From the NCBI RefSeq assembly GCF_000585995.1, contig NZ_CP007410.1, positions 3,499,430 to 3,563,429 of the forward strand: 64,000 nt of DNA. Reading direction: 5' to 3'. The notes under the pieces are model-generated. The model did not search any database, had not been told where the DNA came from, and saw only the letters and a program-made list of their open reading frames with translations. A program made the position numbers and the translations under genes. This document shows positions 1-8,341 of this stretch, piece after piece; position 1 is the first letter of the stretch, and each line of letters begins with the position of its first letter. The DNA is from Pseudomonas brassicacearum. Lineage in GTDB: Bacteria > Pseudomonadota > Gammaproteobacteria > Pseudomonadales > Pseudomonadaceae.

Positions 1-1515
1 TGTACGACGATCCTTGTCGACCACGTCATTGGGCTTGAACGACCGACTGTAGTTACCGTAAAGCGACAGGGTGTCGGTGGCTTTGTAGACCAGCCCCAGG
101 AACGGCACGAAGGCGTCGCCGTTGTCGTCGCGATTGACGCCGTAATCACTGCCTAAGCCTTGGTCGCTGTACTGGTCGTAATGTTGATAGCGTCCACCAA
201 ATACCAGAATCCAGCGATCATCCAGGTGCCAGTTATCTTTCAGGTACACGGAGCTAGAATTCAACTGGTTTCGCAGGTCACTGTTGGTAGAGCTGATCAG
301 GCTTGGCTCTGGAAGGTTGCCGTAGACCGGCGACGTGATATCGAAGCCAGACTGAGCTTTACCACGGTATGTCTTACCCCGAAACTGATCGGACACCTGG
401 TTATCAACACCGATCAACAGGTCATGACGCTGACCAAACAGTTCCTGCTTGCCCATGAAATCCCAACTGGCGTAACGAGTTTCGTCGTCGTAATGAGCGC
501 CGTTGGCGGTACGCTGAAAAACACCGGTTTTTGACAGGCTCGGCTGCGCAATCGAAAGACTGTATCGGTCATTGTTCCACCCATAAGTCACCCGGGTTTT
601 CCACGCCTCACTCAATTCATACTCAAACCGCGCCGTAGCCGTTTCGCGGATTCCCACACTCTTGGCCCACGGCTCATCGAGGCGCTTGTCGTAGTCGATG
701 TCCGCAGGATGCCCGTTCTGGAACACCGTACCCCGATCAAACGGATTGGAATATTCGTTGTACTCATAGCTCAGGTTCAACGAAGCCCGCTCCCCCGTCC
801 AAGCCAGGGACGGCGCCACCAACGTGCTCTCGTTGACGCCGTAGTTGCGCCAGTAATCTTCATGTCCACGCTCGGCAATCAGCCGATAGGCCAGGCCGGT
901 ATCACCCAGCGGCCCTGTGGTGTCCAGGCCCATGGTCCCGCCACCTTCGCTGTAGGCCGACCCGCTCAACGTGGTGCTTTGGGTGTACTCGGGTTTCTTG
1001 CTGATGACGTTGACCAGGCCGCCGGGCTCCAGCGCGCCGTACAGCATTGAGGCCGGCCCCTTGAGCACTTCGACCCGTTCGGTGGTGGCGCTGAAGTTGT
1101 GTCCCAGGTTCGAACGCACGCCATCGCGCAGGATCGAGCCGTCGTCGTTGGTGCCGAAACCGCGCTTGACCAGCGAGTCCCGCGAGCCACCCAGGGTATT
1201 GCCCTGGCTCACACCGCTGACGAACTTCATCGCATCGGCCAGCGAGCGCACCTGATAATCGTCCAGGGTCTGCTGGGTCACGACATTGATCGATTGCGCT
1301 TCTTCCTTGATCGGTACATCGCTTTTGCTCGCCGTGCTGGCTTGCGACGCCGTGTAGCCCTCGTCCTGAATGATGCGACTGCCCTGGATGTCCGTAGCCG
1401 GCAGTTCAAGCGTGTCCTGTGCCCATATGGGGCTTGCGATGAAGCAGCAGGACAATGTTGGCAACACACACTTGATGAAAACGTTGCGATTAGCGAGAGG
1501 GGTGGAACGATTCAA
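1..1515 (-). CDS. TonB-dependent siderophore receptor (C-terminus cut by window edge)
   Basis: Outer-membrane ferric-siderophore transporter powered by TonB. The frame is open for 505 codons from the edge to a TTG codon at 1515, which gives an N-terminus MNRSTPLANRN, a hydrophobic stretch and a Sec cleavage site near IWA-QD. The plug domain follows, with EEAQSINVVTQQ (a typical start of siderophore-receptor plugs), then ERVEVLKGPASMLYGALEPGG, the classic plug signature. Beta-barrel strands follow, such as YLKDNWHLDDRWILVFGGRY. No ATG start fits, so TTG is chosen because it keeps the whole signal peptide. No signalling domain of the FpvA type is seen before the plug. The last barrel strands lie outside the window. 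The siderophore cannot be named from this sequence; the fold and family are secure. Confidence 0.93.
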   Translation of the reverse strand, partial: MNRSTPLANRNVFIKCVLPTLSCCFIASPIWAQDTLELPATDIQGSRIIQDEGYTASQASTASKSDVPIKEEAQSINVVTQQTLDDYQVRSLADAMKFVSGVSQGNTLGGSRDSLVKRGFGTNDDGSILRDGVRSNLGHNFSATTERVEVLKGPASMLYGALEPGGLVNVISKKPEYTQSTTLSGSAYSEGGGTMGLDTTGPLGDTGLAYRLIAERGHEDYWRNYGVNESTLVAPSLAWTGERASLNLSYEYNEYSNPFDRGTVFQNGHPADIDYDKRLDEPWAKSVGIRETATARFEYELSEAWKTRVTYGWNNDRYSLSIAQPSLSKTGVFQRTANGAHYDDETRYASWDFMGKQELFGQRHDLLIGVDNQVSDQFRGKTYRGKAQSGFDITSPVYGNLPEPSLISSTNSDLRNQLNSSSVYLKDNWHLDDRWILVFGGRYQHYDQYSDQGLGSDYGVNRDDNGDAFVPFLGLVYKATDTLSLYGNYSRSFKPNDVVDKDRRT

Positions 1516-1554
1516 GACGCAGCACTCATAGGGAGGGGGATGTTAATGAGAGCT

Positions 1555-1590
1555 AATATACTTTGAGAATAATTCCCAGTAAATCTTTTG
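1555..1590 (-). promoter_or_regulatory. Possible Fur-type operator or promoter of the siderophore receptor
   Basis: The 40-75 bases upstream of the receptor start are AT-rich and contain GAGAATAATTCCCAG (plus strand), which partly matches the GATAAT repeat pattern of Fur boxes. Iron control is expected for this family, but the match is imperfect, so this is a weak call. Confidence 0.25.
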
Positions 1591-1616
1591 TATCAATTGA
1601 TGATCACCCAAACCTT

Positions 1617-1705
1617 TGTGGGAGCGGGCTTGCTCGCGAAAGCGGTGTGTCAGTGATACTGGATTAACCTGACACTGAGCTTTCGCGAGCAAGCTCGCTC
1701 CCACA
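1617..1705. repeat. REP doublet (inverted REP pair, BIME/REPIN-like)
   Basis: Two 27-base REP arms of the Pseudomonas GTGGGAGCGGGCTTGCTCGCGAAAGC type face each other at 1617-1643 and 1679-1705, with one mismatch between arms and a 35-base spacer. The element fills most of the 317-base gap between the divergent receptor and chemotaxis genes. Such pairs are non-autonomous repeats mobilised by RAYT transposases; no RAYT gene is in the window. Confidence 0.92.
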
Positions 1706-1832
1706 GGATCCCGGTACACCAAACCCAGCTAACATCACGTAAGTGATATCAAATCGCCCCAACTCGCTAAAGCTTTGGCGCCAGCGGTCGAATGTATTCC
1801 ATTGAGTCAATTTTTTGCCCAGGAGCAGCGGC

Positions 1833-3629
1833 ATGCAGACGTTAAAGGCCTTGTACGAGTCTATCGAAATGCAATTTTTCGATACGCTCACCAAAAAGCT
1901 GTCGAGCCTTTTCCTGTTGGTCGTGGTGAGCGGGCTGTTGTACTGGGTCGCCCTCAGTGCACGCGCCGACATTGTCTTGCAGTTGCGCAACGCACAACTG
2001 GATGCAGGCTTGCTGGGCCAGATCGAAGGCCGGCTCGACAGTCTCACCCACGCCCTGCTCTTCGGCACACTCCTGACGCTGGGCATGATCAGTTTCATGG
2101 TCTGGTATTTCCGCCACCTCATCGTGCGCCCCGTCACCGCCATGACCAAGGCCCTGGAAGAGATCGCCAACGGTGAAGGCGACTTGTCCAAAGACCTTCC
2201 CCTGGTGACCCACGACGAAATTCGCGTGCTGGCCGGTACCTGTAACCGGTTCCTGGCCAAACAGCGGGAGATCATCAGTAATGTCCAGGCGCTGACCGTG
2301 CACATCGCCGTGGAGTCGGCCCGCTCGCTGAAGAACATCAGCGATTCCAGCGACAGCGCCACCCACCAGGCGCGCTTCGCCAAGGAAGTGATGGACCAGA
2401 GCAACACCGCCGTAGGCCGCATCGAAGAAGTCTCGCGCCAGACCCAAGGCATTTCCAGCACCACCGCCCAGAACCTGAGCATGGCCCGCGACTCCTATGC
2501 CGAGCTGCTGGAAGTGACCGGTAACATCAGCGAAATCTCCAACAGTCTCAATGAATTCGCCACGCTCGTAGGGGCCTTGAACCAGCGTTCCTCCAGCATC
2601 AAGTCCATCGTCGGGTTGATCCAGCAGATCTCTGCCCAAACCAATCTGCTGGCACTCAATGCGGCCATCGAAGCCGCCCGGGCCGGCGAAAGCGGCCGGG
2701 GTTTCGCGGTGGTGGCCGATGAGGTGCGGACCCTGGCGCAGAACGTCAGCCGGGCCACCGATGACATTTCGCGCAACATCGACGCCATGCTGGAAGAAGT
2801 CGGTTCTACCCACGAACAGACCACCCAGATCAGCCATAGCGCCCGGGAAACCCAGAAAGTGGTGGAGCGCGCCTCCGGCCATTTTGAAAGCATGATCGGC
2901 GATTTCGAATCCACCAATGGCAAGCTGGCGGACATCGCCACGCATATCCAGCAGTTCGCCGACAGCAATACGGGCATCAACGAACGGGTCACCCAGATCC
3001 ATGCCGACAGCCAGTTGATCGACCAGCGCATGCAGCATTCGGCGACGGCCACCCGGGACCTGTCCGGCGTTGCCGAAAAGGTCCAGGCACTGTTGGGACG
3101 GTTCGTACTCGGCCACGGCAAGCTGGATGCCGCCATCACCCGCGCCAGCCAGTGCCGCGACGTTCTCCAGGTACGCCTGGAGGCGCTGCAAAGGGAAGGC
3201 CTGAACCTGTTCGACCAGAGTTACCAATTGATCCCCGGTACCGATCCCAAGCAGTACATGACCAGCTACACCGAACGCTTTGCCCAGGCCTGCCAGGAAG
3301 AATGCGACAAGCTCACCCGCAGTACGCCGGGGGGCAAGGTTTCGTTCATTGTCGACAGCAAGGGCTATTGCCCGGTAAACAACAGTTGGGTCTCGAAACC
3401 ACCCACCGGTGATCGAGCCGTCGACCTGCCGGTGTGCCGCAACAAACGCATCTTCGCCGACCCGATCGGCCTGCGCGCAGCCGGCAACGTCCAGCGCTTC
3501 CTGCTCCAGACCTACCTGCGCGACACCGGGGAGATCATGACCGAGATCGACGTACCGTTCTTCTTCGGCGGCCGCCATTGGGGCAACCTGCGGGTGGGGT
3601 TCGACGCGGCGGTGTTGTTGGCGGAGTGA
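1833..3629 (+). CDS. Methyl-accepting chemotaxis protein
   Basis: Inner-membrane chemoreceptor that controls CheA kinase activity. The start is ATG 1833, preceded by AGGAG at 1821 with 7 bases spacing, giving 598 residues. Two membrane segments (about residues 22-40 and 76-98) bracket only a short periplasmic part, so ligand sensing outside the membrane is minimal. A HAMP-like linker follows ([20 protein letters not shown]). The signalling hairpin contains the family signature [20 protein letters not shown] and [15 protein letters not shown]. After the MA domain comes a C-terminal part of about 150 residues with conserved-looking Cys ([18 protein letters not shown]) and [10 protein letters not shown]. 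This resembles a C-terminal PAS/Cache-like cytoplasmic sensor, as in Pseudomonas receptors of the McpS-unlike, DUF-tail type. Its ligand is unknown. Confidence 0.93.
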   Translation: MQTLKALYESIEMQFFDTLTKKLSSLFLLVVVSGLLYWVALSARADIVLQLRNAQLDAGLLGQIEGRLDSLTHALLFGTLLTLGMISFMVWYFRHLIVRPVTAMTKALEEIANGEGDLSKDLPLVTHDEIRVLAGTCNRFLAKQREIISNVQALTVHIAVESARSLKNISDSSDSATHQARFAKEVMDQSNTAVGRIEEVSRQTQGISSTTAQNLSMARDSYAELLEVTGNISEISNSLNEFATLVGALNQRSSSIKSIVGLIQQISAQTNLLALNAAIEAARAGESGRGFAVVADEVRTLAQNVSRATDDISRNIDAMLEEVGSTHEQTTQISHSARETQKVVERASGHFESMIGDFESTNGKLADIATHIQQFADSNTGINERVTQIHADSQLIDQRMQHSATATRDLSGVAEKVQALLGRFVLGHGKLDAAITRASQCRDVLQVRLEALQREGLNLFDQSYQLIPGTDPKQYMTSYTERFAQACQEECDKLTRSTPGGKVSFIVDSKGYCPVNNSWVSKPPTGDRAVDLPVCRNKRIFADPIGLRAAGNVQRFLLQTYLRDTGEIMTEIDVPFFFGGRHWGNLRVGFDAAVLLAE

Positions 3630-3796
3630 TGATCGAGCCTGTCTAAACGTTGTATGGCAATGTGTCTGCCACCGGCACACTTACACAAACTTGCACGTGG
3701 GGCTATTCCAGACACACCTCGCTTACACCCGCTTGAAAGACTCCTGTGTCCCCGGCCGGTATCGCGGCTGGGTTTCGACAGCCAAGGAGACTCATC

Positions 3797-4312
3797 ATGC
3801 CTACCCTTCCCTCGAACGCCCTGAAAGCGCTGCCCCTCAATCTCGATCGTGCCGGAGCGTGGCTCGCGCCATTAGGCCTTCGGCTGTTCCTGGCCTGGGA
3901 GTTTTTTGAATCCGGCCTGGAAAAATGGCAGGGCGAAAACTGGTTCGCCGAGATCCAGTCCGCCTTCCCCTTTCCCTTCAACCACGTACCGGCCAACTGG
4001 AACTGGGAACTGTCGATGTGGGCCGAGCTGGTCTGCGCCATCGCCCTGCTGATCGGCCTGGGGACGCGCGTTTCGGCACTCGTGCTGATCGTCGTTACCC
4101 TGGTCGCCACCGCCGCCGTGCACTGGCCGGCGGATTGGTCAACCTTGAGCGAACTGGCCCAAGGCTATGCGATTACCAACAAGGGTCATGGCAACTTCAA
4201 GCTGCCGTTGATTTATCTGGTGGCGTTGATGCCGTTGCTGTTGCAGGGGCCGGGGAAGTTGAGTGTGGATGCATTATTTGCAAAACCAGGATCCTGCGTT
4301 ACAAAAGCCTAG
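3797..4312 (+). CDS. DoxX family membrane protein
   Basis: A 171-residue integral membrane protein of the DoxX family. ATG 3797 follows AAGGAGA at 3784-3790. The opening [19 protein letters not shown] is the typical first helix with the conserved Arg and Gly. Three further hydrophobic segments are [31 protein letters not shown] and [18 protein letters not shown], the last with the conserved GPG-like end. DoxX proteins have been linked to oxidative and thiol stress complexes in other bacteria; no partner is adjacent here. The gene stands alone between the chemoreceptor and the ThDP enzyme and ends just before a REP-like palindrome. Confidence 0.88.
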   Translation: MPTLPSNALKALPLNLDRAGAWLAPLGLRLFLAWEFFESGLEKWQGENWFAEIQSAFPFPFNHVPANWNWELSMWAELVCAIALLIGLGTRVSALVLIVVTLVATAAVHWPADWSTLSELAQGYAITNKGHGNFKLPLIYLVALMPLLLQGPGKLSVDALFAKPGSCVTKA

Positions 4313-4318
4313 ACCCAT

Positions 4319-4344
4319 CGATGTGGGAGCTTGCTCCCACATCG
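4319..4344. repeat. REP-like perfect palindrome, possible terminator
   Basis: CGATGTGGGAGC, TT, then the exact inverse repeat: a 12-bp stem with almost no loop, 7 bases after the DoxX stop codon. The core GTGGGAGC is the REP head, so this looks like a shortened REP. It could help to end transcription, but there is no T tract. Confidence 0.75.
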
Positions 4345-4490
4345 GCTTGAAGTGACCTGCCCCCCGCGCGGCTCAACGTGTTCGCGAAAAATTCGAAACC
4401 TTGGGTCCCGTGCCGAGGTCCAGTCCTGTATGAGCCAAAGCGCTGCACGCCGCCCGACGGCGCTGCAGGCCATCTACATGAGGGACAGGC

Positions 4491-6290
4491 ATGAGCATGA
4501 CCGTCGGTGATTTTCTGGTTGAACGTCTTTACCAATGGGGGGTTCGCCGCATTTACGGCTATCCTGGCGATGGAATCAACGGCGTCTTTGGCGCCTTGAA
4601 CCGCGCCGATGGGAAAATCCGCTTCATCCAGGCGCGTCATGAAGAGATGGCTGCATTCATGGCCTGCGCCCATGCCAAGTTCACCGGTGAGCTGGGCGTA
4701 TGCATCGCCACCTCAGGGCCGGGGGCCTCGCACCTGATCACCGGTCTCTACGACGCCCGGATGGACCACATGCCCGTGCTCGCCATCAGCGGCCAACAGG
4801 CCCGCACCGCCCTGGGCGGACACTACCAACAGGAACTCGACTTGGTCAGCCTGTTCAAGGACGTCGCCGGGGCATTCGTCCAACAAGCCAGTGCGCCCTC
4901 CCAGGTGCGCCATCTGCTCGACCGCGCCGTACGTACAGCCGTGGGTGAACGGCGGGTCACGGCGTTGATCCTGCCCAATGACCTGCAGGAAATGGAATAC
5001 ACCGAACCACCGCACAAGCATGGAACGGTTCACTCCGGCGTAGGCTATCGCAAACCCAAAATCGTGCCCTATGAAGAGGACCTGCGCAAAGCCGCCGACA
5101 TCCTGAACGCCGGCAAGAAAGTAGCCATCCTGGTCGGCGCCGGCGCTTTGCAGGCGACAGACGAAGTGATTGCCCTTGCCGAGAAACTCGGTGCGGGCGT
5201 GGCCAAGGCCTTGCTCGGCAAGGCTGTCGTACCAGATGACTTGCCCTGGGTGACCGGCTCCATCGGCCTGCTGGGCACCGAGCCCAGCGACAATCTGATG
5301 GCCGGTTGCGACACGTTGCTGATGATCGGCTCCGGCTTCCCCTATGCCGAGTTCCTGCCGCCCGAAGGCCAGGCTCGGGGTGTGCAGATCGATATCCAAC
5401 CGGACATGCTCAGCCTGCGTTACCCGATGGAGGTCAATCTGCAGGGCGACAGCGTCGATACTCTACGAGCGTTATTGCCCCTGATCGAGGAAAAGACCGA
5501 TCGCGCCTGGCGCAAGAAAATCGAGCACTGGCGGGCAGACTGGGACAAGACCCTGGAAAAGCGCGCCTTGATGTCAGCCAAGCCGATCAACCCGCAGCGG
5601 GTGACGTTCGAGCTGTCGCCGCGATTGCCGGACCGCGCCATCATCACCTGCGATTCCGGCTCATGTGCCAATTGGTACGCCCGGGACATCAAGATCCGAA
5701 GCGGCATGATGTGTTCGCTGTCCGGCGGCCTGGCATCAATGGGGGCCGCCGTGCCCTACGCCATCGCCGCGAAGTTCTGCCATCCAGAGCGGCCAGTGAT
5801 CGCCCTGGTCGGTGATGGCGCCATGCAGATGAACAACATGGCCGAACTGATTACCGTGGCCAAGTATTGGCAAACCTGGGCCAACGGAACCTGGATCTGT
5901 GCGGTGTTCAATAATCAGGACCTGAACCAGGTGACCTGGGAACAGCGGGTGATGGAAGGCGATCCGAAATTCGAGGCCTCCCAGAACATCCCGGACGTGC
6001 CTTACCACCGGTTCGCCGAATCCATTGGCTTGAAGGGCATCCTGGTGGAACATGAAGACAACGTGGCGGCTGCCTGGGAAGAAGCGCTCGCGGCAGACCG
6101 CCCGGTGCTGATCGAATTCCGGACCGATCCAGACGTGCCCCCGCTGCCGCCGCACATCAAACTGGAACAGGCGAAAAAATTTGCCTCGACCTTGCTCCAG
6201 GGCGATCCGAACCAGCGCGGCATTGTGGTGGAGACGGCGAAGCAGGTCTTGGGGGCCCTGCTACCGGGGCATCGCAAAGACAAAGAGTGA
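4491..6290 (+). CDS. Thiamine-diphosphate enzyme, pyruvate oxidase/dehydrogenase (PoxB)-like
   Basis: A 599-residue ThDP-dependent enzyme of the pyruvate oxidase/acetolactate synthase superfamily, most like those that decarboxylate pyruvate to acetate with FAD and pass electrons to quinone. The N-terminal PYR domain has GYPGDGINGVFGAL and the catalytic Glu in RHEEMAAFMACAHAK (near residue 50). The central domain has VAILVGAGALQA. The C-terminal PP domain carries the ThDP motif ALVGDGAMQMNNMAEL with the closing Asn in AVFNNQDLNQ. The ATG at 4491 follows GAGGGACAGG. The gene is monocistronic, with leuA convergent 27 bases downstream. Substrate cannot be decided from sequence alone; the family call is firm, the PoxB role less so. 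Confidence 0.88.
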   Translation: MSMTVGDFLVERLYQWGVRRIYGYPGDGINGVFGALNRADGKIRFIQARHEEMAAFMACAHAKFTGELGVCIATSGPGASHLITGLYDARMDHMPVLAISGQQARTALGGHYQQELDLVSLFKDVAGAFVQQASAPSQVRHLLDRAVRTAVGERRVTALILPNDLQEMEYTEPPHKHGTVHSGVGYRKPKIVPYEEDLRKAADILNAGKKVAILVGAGALQATDEVIALAEKLGAGVAKALLGKAVVPDDLPWVTGSIGLLGTEPSDNLMAGCDTLLMIGSGFPYAEFLPPEGQARGVQIDIQPDMLSLRYPMEVNLQGDSVDTLRALLPLIEEKTDRAWRKKIEHWRADWDKTLEKRALMSAKPINPQRVTFELSPRLPDRAIITCDSGSCANWYARDIKIRSGMMCSLSGGLASMGAAVPYAIAAKFCHPERPVIALVGDGAMQMNNMAELITVAKYWQTWANGTWICAVFNNQDLNQVTWEQRVMEGDPKFEASQNIPDVPYHRFAESIGLKGILVEHEDNVAAAWEEALAADRPVLIEFRTDPDVPPLPPHIKLEQAKKFASTLLQGDPNQRGIVVETAKQVLGALLPGHRKDKE

Positions 6291-6317
6291 CACCGAGGCG
6301 TAGTGCCAGAGGTGAAG

Positions 6318-8021
6318 CTATTTTGCGCTCACCGGTTTGCGAACCTGAAGCAAGCCAAGCAAACCTCTACGGGTGGCTCGGTTGACGGCACTCACCAGTG
6401 CCTTCAAGGAGGCCAACAGGATGCTGTGATCGCGCGCGGCGCCAAAAATGAACTGGTTGTCCAAGCGGATCTCGACATAGGCAATCGCTTCGGATCGGGC
6501 GCCGTCGCGGGTCGCATGCTCGTGGTAATCGGCAATGTCCAGGCTGATGCCACAGGCAGCCAGCGCATCGACCATCGCCGCTAACGGGCCATTACCCTCG
6601 CCGGCCATGCGCACCGGGCCCAGCGGCCCTTCCAGGAGCGCATCGAGGTAGGTGGTCTCGCCCTCGCTGACCACTTGAGGCTTGCCCAACCGGTAAGGCG
6701 TGCCCTCGGTGAGGTACTGCTCGGTGAAGCACTCCAGGATCATCTCGCTGGTAATCTCCCGGCCCGACTCGTCAGCCACCTGCTGGACCACGCCGCTGAA
6801 CTCCATTTGCAGGCGCCGTGGCAGGACAATGCCGTATTGCTCCAGCAGATAGGCCACGCCGCCCTTGCCGGACTGGCTGTTGACGCGGATGACCGCCTCA
6901 TAGCTGCGCCCCATGTCCGCCGGGTCAATGGGCAAGTAAGGGACTTCCCAGAATCCGCCTGGTTTGGCATTTCGGGCAGCCAAGCCTTTCTTGATTGCAT
7001 CCTGATGCGAACCGGAGAACGCCGTGAACACCAGCTCGCCGGCATAGGGATGACGCGGATGGGTCGGCAATTGGTTGCAGTACTCGACCTCACGCTGCAC
7101 ATGGACGATGTCCGAAAAGTCCAACCGTGGGGAAACCCCGCTGGTGTAGAGGTTCATCGCCAACGTGAGGATATCGACGTTGCCGGTGCGCTCACCGTTG
7201 CCAAACAGCGTCCCCTCCACCCGTTGGGCGCCCGCCAGGCAAGCCTGCTCGGCCGTGGCAACGCCGGTGCCGCGATCGTTGTGTGGGTGGACGCTGATGA
7301 TCACACTGTCCATGCGACTGAAATGACGGCAGAACCATTCGATCTGATCGGCAAACACATTGGCGGTGGACACCTCCACCGTCGTCGGCAAATTGAGGAT
7401 CATTTTATTCTGCGGGGTCGGTTCGAATTGTGCGGCGACGGCCTCACAAATCTCCAGGCCAAAATCCGGTTCGGTAAAGCAGAAGGTTTCCGGGGAATAC
7501 TGGAACGTCCATTCGGTCTGCGGATACCGCTGCATCAACGCCTTGATTTCCCGCGTTGCATCGGTGGCAATCTTGATGCAACCGGCTTTATCGACCCCGA
7601 ACACCACTTCGCGAAACACCGGCGCAGTGGCGTTGTAGACATGAACGATGGCACGCGGAACGCCCTTCAACGCTTCAAAGGTCCGCTCGATCAAATGCGT
7701 ACGCGCCTGGGTCATGACCTGGATGGTCACATCCGGAGGGATCCCGTTGCTTTCGATCAGTTCACGAACGTAGTCGAAATCGGTCTGCGACGCTGCGGGA
7801 AATCCCACCTCGATCTCCTTGAAACCGGTCTTGACCAGCAGCTCGAAGAACCGGCGCTTGCGCTCGGCGTTCATGGGCTCGATCAGCGCCTGGTTGCCGT
7901 CGCGCATGTCGACGCTGCACCAGGTGGGCGCCTGGCGCTGAACCATGGACGGCCATTGCCGATCAGGCAACTCTACCGTCGTGAAAGAACGGTATTTGAC
8001 AGAGGGGTCGCTGAGCATCAT
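6318..8021 (-). CDS. leuA: 2-isopropylmalate synthase (LeuA)
   Basis: First committed step of leucine synthesis: acetyl-CoA plus 2-oxoisovalerate to 2-isopropylmalate. 567 residues. The start at 8021 is preceded by AGGAG with 8 bases spacing; a second in-frame ATG follows directly. The catalytic barrel begins with [16 protein letters not shown] (metal and substrate motif) and contains [14 protein letters not shown], and [17 protein letters not shown] with the metal-binding HPHND, then [10 protein letters not shown]. The C-terminal LeuA allosteric domain covers roughly residues 430-560 ([18 protein letters not shown]). It belongs to the long proteobacterial LeuA class. No leader peptide or attenuator is visible upstream. 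It is not in a leu operon here and may be a second copy of the genomic leuA, which cannot be judged from one window. Confidence 0.95.
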   Translation of the reverse strand: MMLSDPSVKYRSFTTVELPDRQWPSMVQRQAPTWCSVDMRDGNQALIEPMNAERKRRFFELLVKTGFKEIEVGFPAASQTDFDYVRELIESNGIPPDVTIQVMTQARTHLIERTFEALKGVPRAIVHVYNATAPVFREVVFGVDKAGCIKIATDATREIKALMQRYPQTEWTFQYSPETFCFTEPDFGLEICEAVAAQFEPTPQNKMILNLPTTVEVSTANVFADQIEWFCRHFSRMDSVIISVHPHNDRGTGVATAEQACLAGAQRVEGTLFGNGERTGNVDILTLAMNLYTSGVSPRLDFSDIVHVQREVEYCNQLPTHPRHPYAGELVFTAFSGSHQDAIKKGLAARNAKPGGFWEVPYLPIDPADMGRSYEAVIRVNSQSGKGGVAYLLEQYGIVLPRRLQMEFSGVVQQVADESGREITSEMILECFTEQYLTEGTPYRLGKPQVVSEGETTYLDALLEGPLGPVRMAGEGNGPLAAMVDALAACGISLDIADYHEHATRDGARSEAIAYVEIRLDNQFIFGAARDHSILLASLKALVSAVNRATRRGLLGLLQVRKPVSAK

Positions 8022-8080
8022 GCATTCGTCTCCTGGAAAAGTTCGTTGGGCATTGGACCGCCTCGCAGGTTGCGAATAAA

Positions 8081-8094
8081 CATTGGATCCAATG
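8081..8094. promoter_or_regulatory. Palindrome CATTGGATCCAATG upstream of leuA, candidate operator
   Basis: A perfect 14-base palindrome 60 bases upstream of the leuA start. The half CATTGGA recurs as a direct repeat at 8051-8057. The rest of the 320-base gap between leuA and the divergent GGDEF gene is AT-rich and shows no gene. The position suits a transcription factor site, but no regulator is known to me for this motif. Confidence 0.35.
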
Positions 8095-8341
8095 ACTGAA
8101 TTCTAGAGGGAGACGCATGCTTAAGGATTGCCAATAATGTCTAAAAAAAGGCGTCAATAGCCTGCTACAAGTCGATTTTCTTAATTTTTAGCAATATTCA
8201 ATCAATAATCCAATTTCATCAGCAACGGAAAAAGAAAACCCCTGCCCTGCGCACCATTATCGATCACGACTAAGTTAATCAGCCTCCCAGCCGATACAGA
8301 ACATGTGCGGGTGATATCGCTTTTTAGCTGACGACTTATTT

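Noticed and set aside
1842..3680. Long open frame of about 612 codons opposite the chemotaxis gene
   Set aside because: Mirror of a GC-rich, biased gene; composition is His/Gln/Gly-rich with no family features, and the plus-strand product is clearly an MCP.
6675..8099. 474-codon plus-strand frame opposite leuA
   Set aside because: Shadow; leuA is unambiguous.
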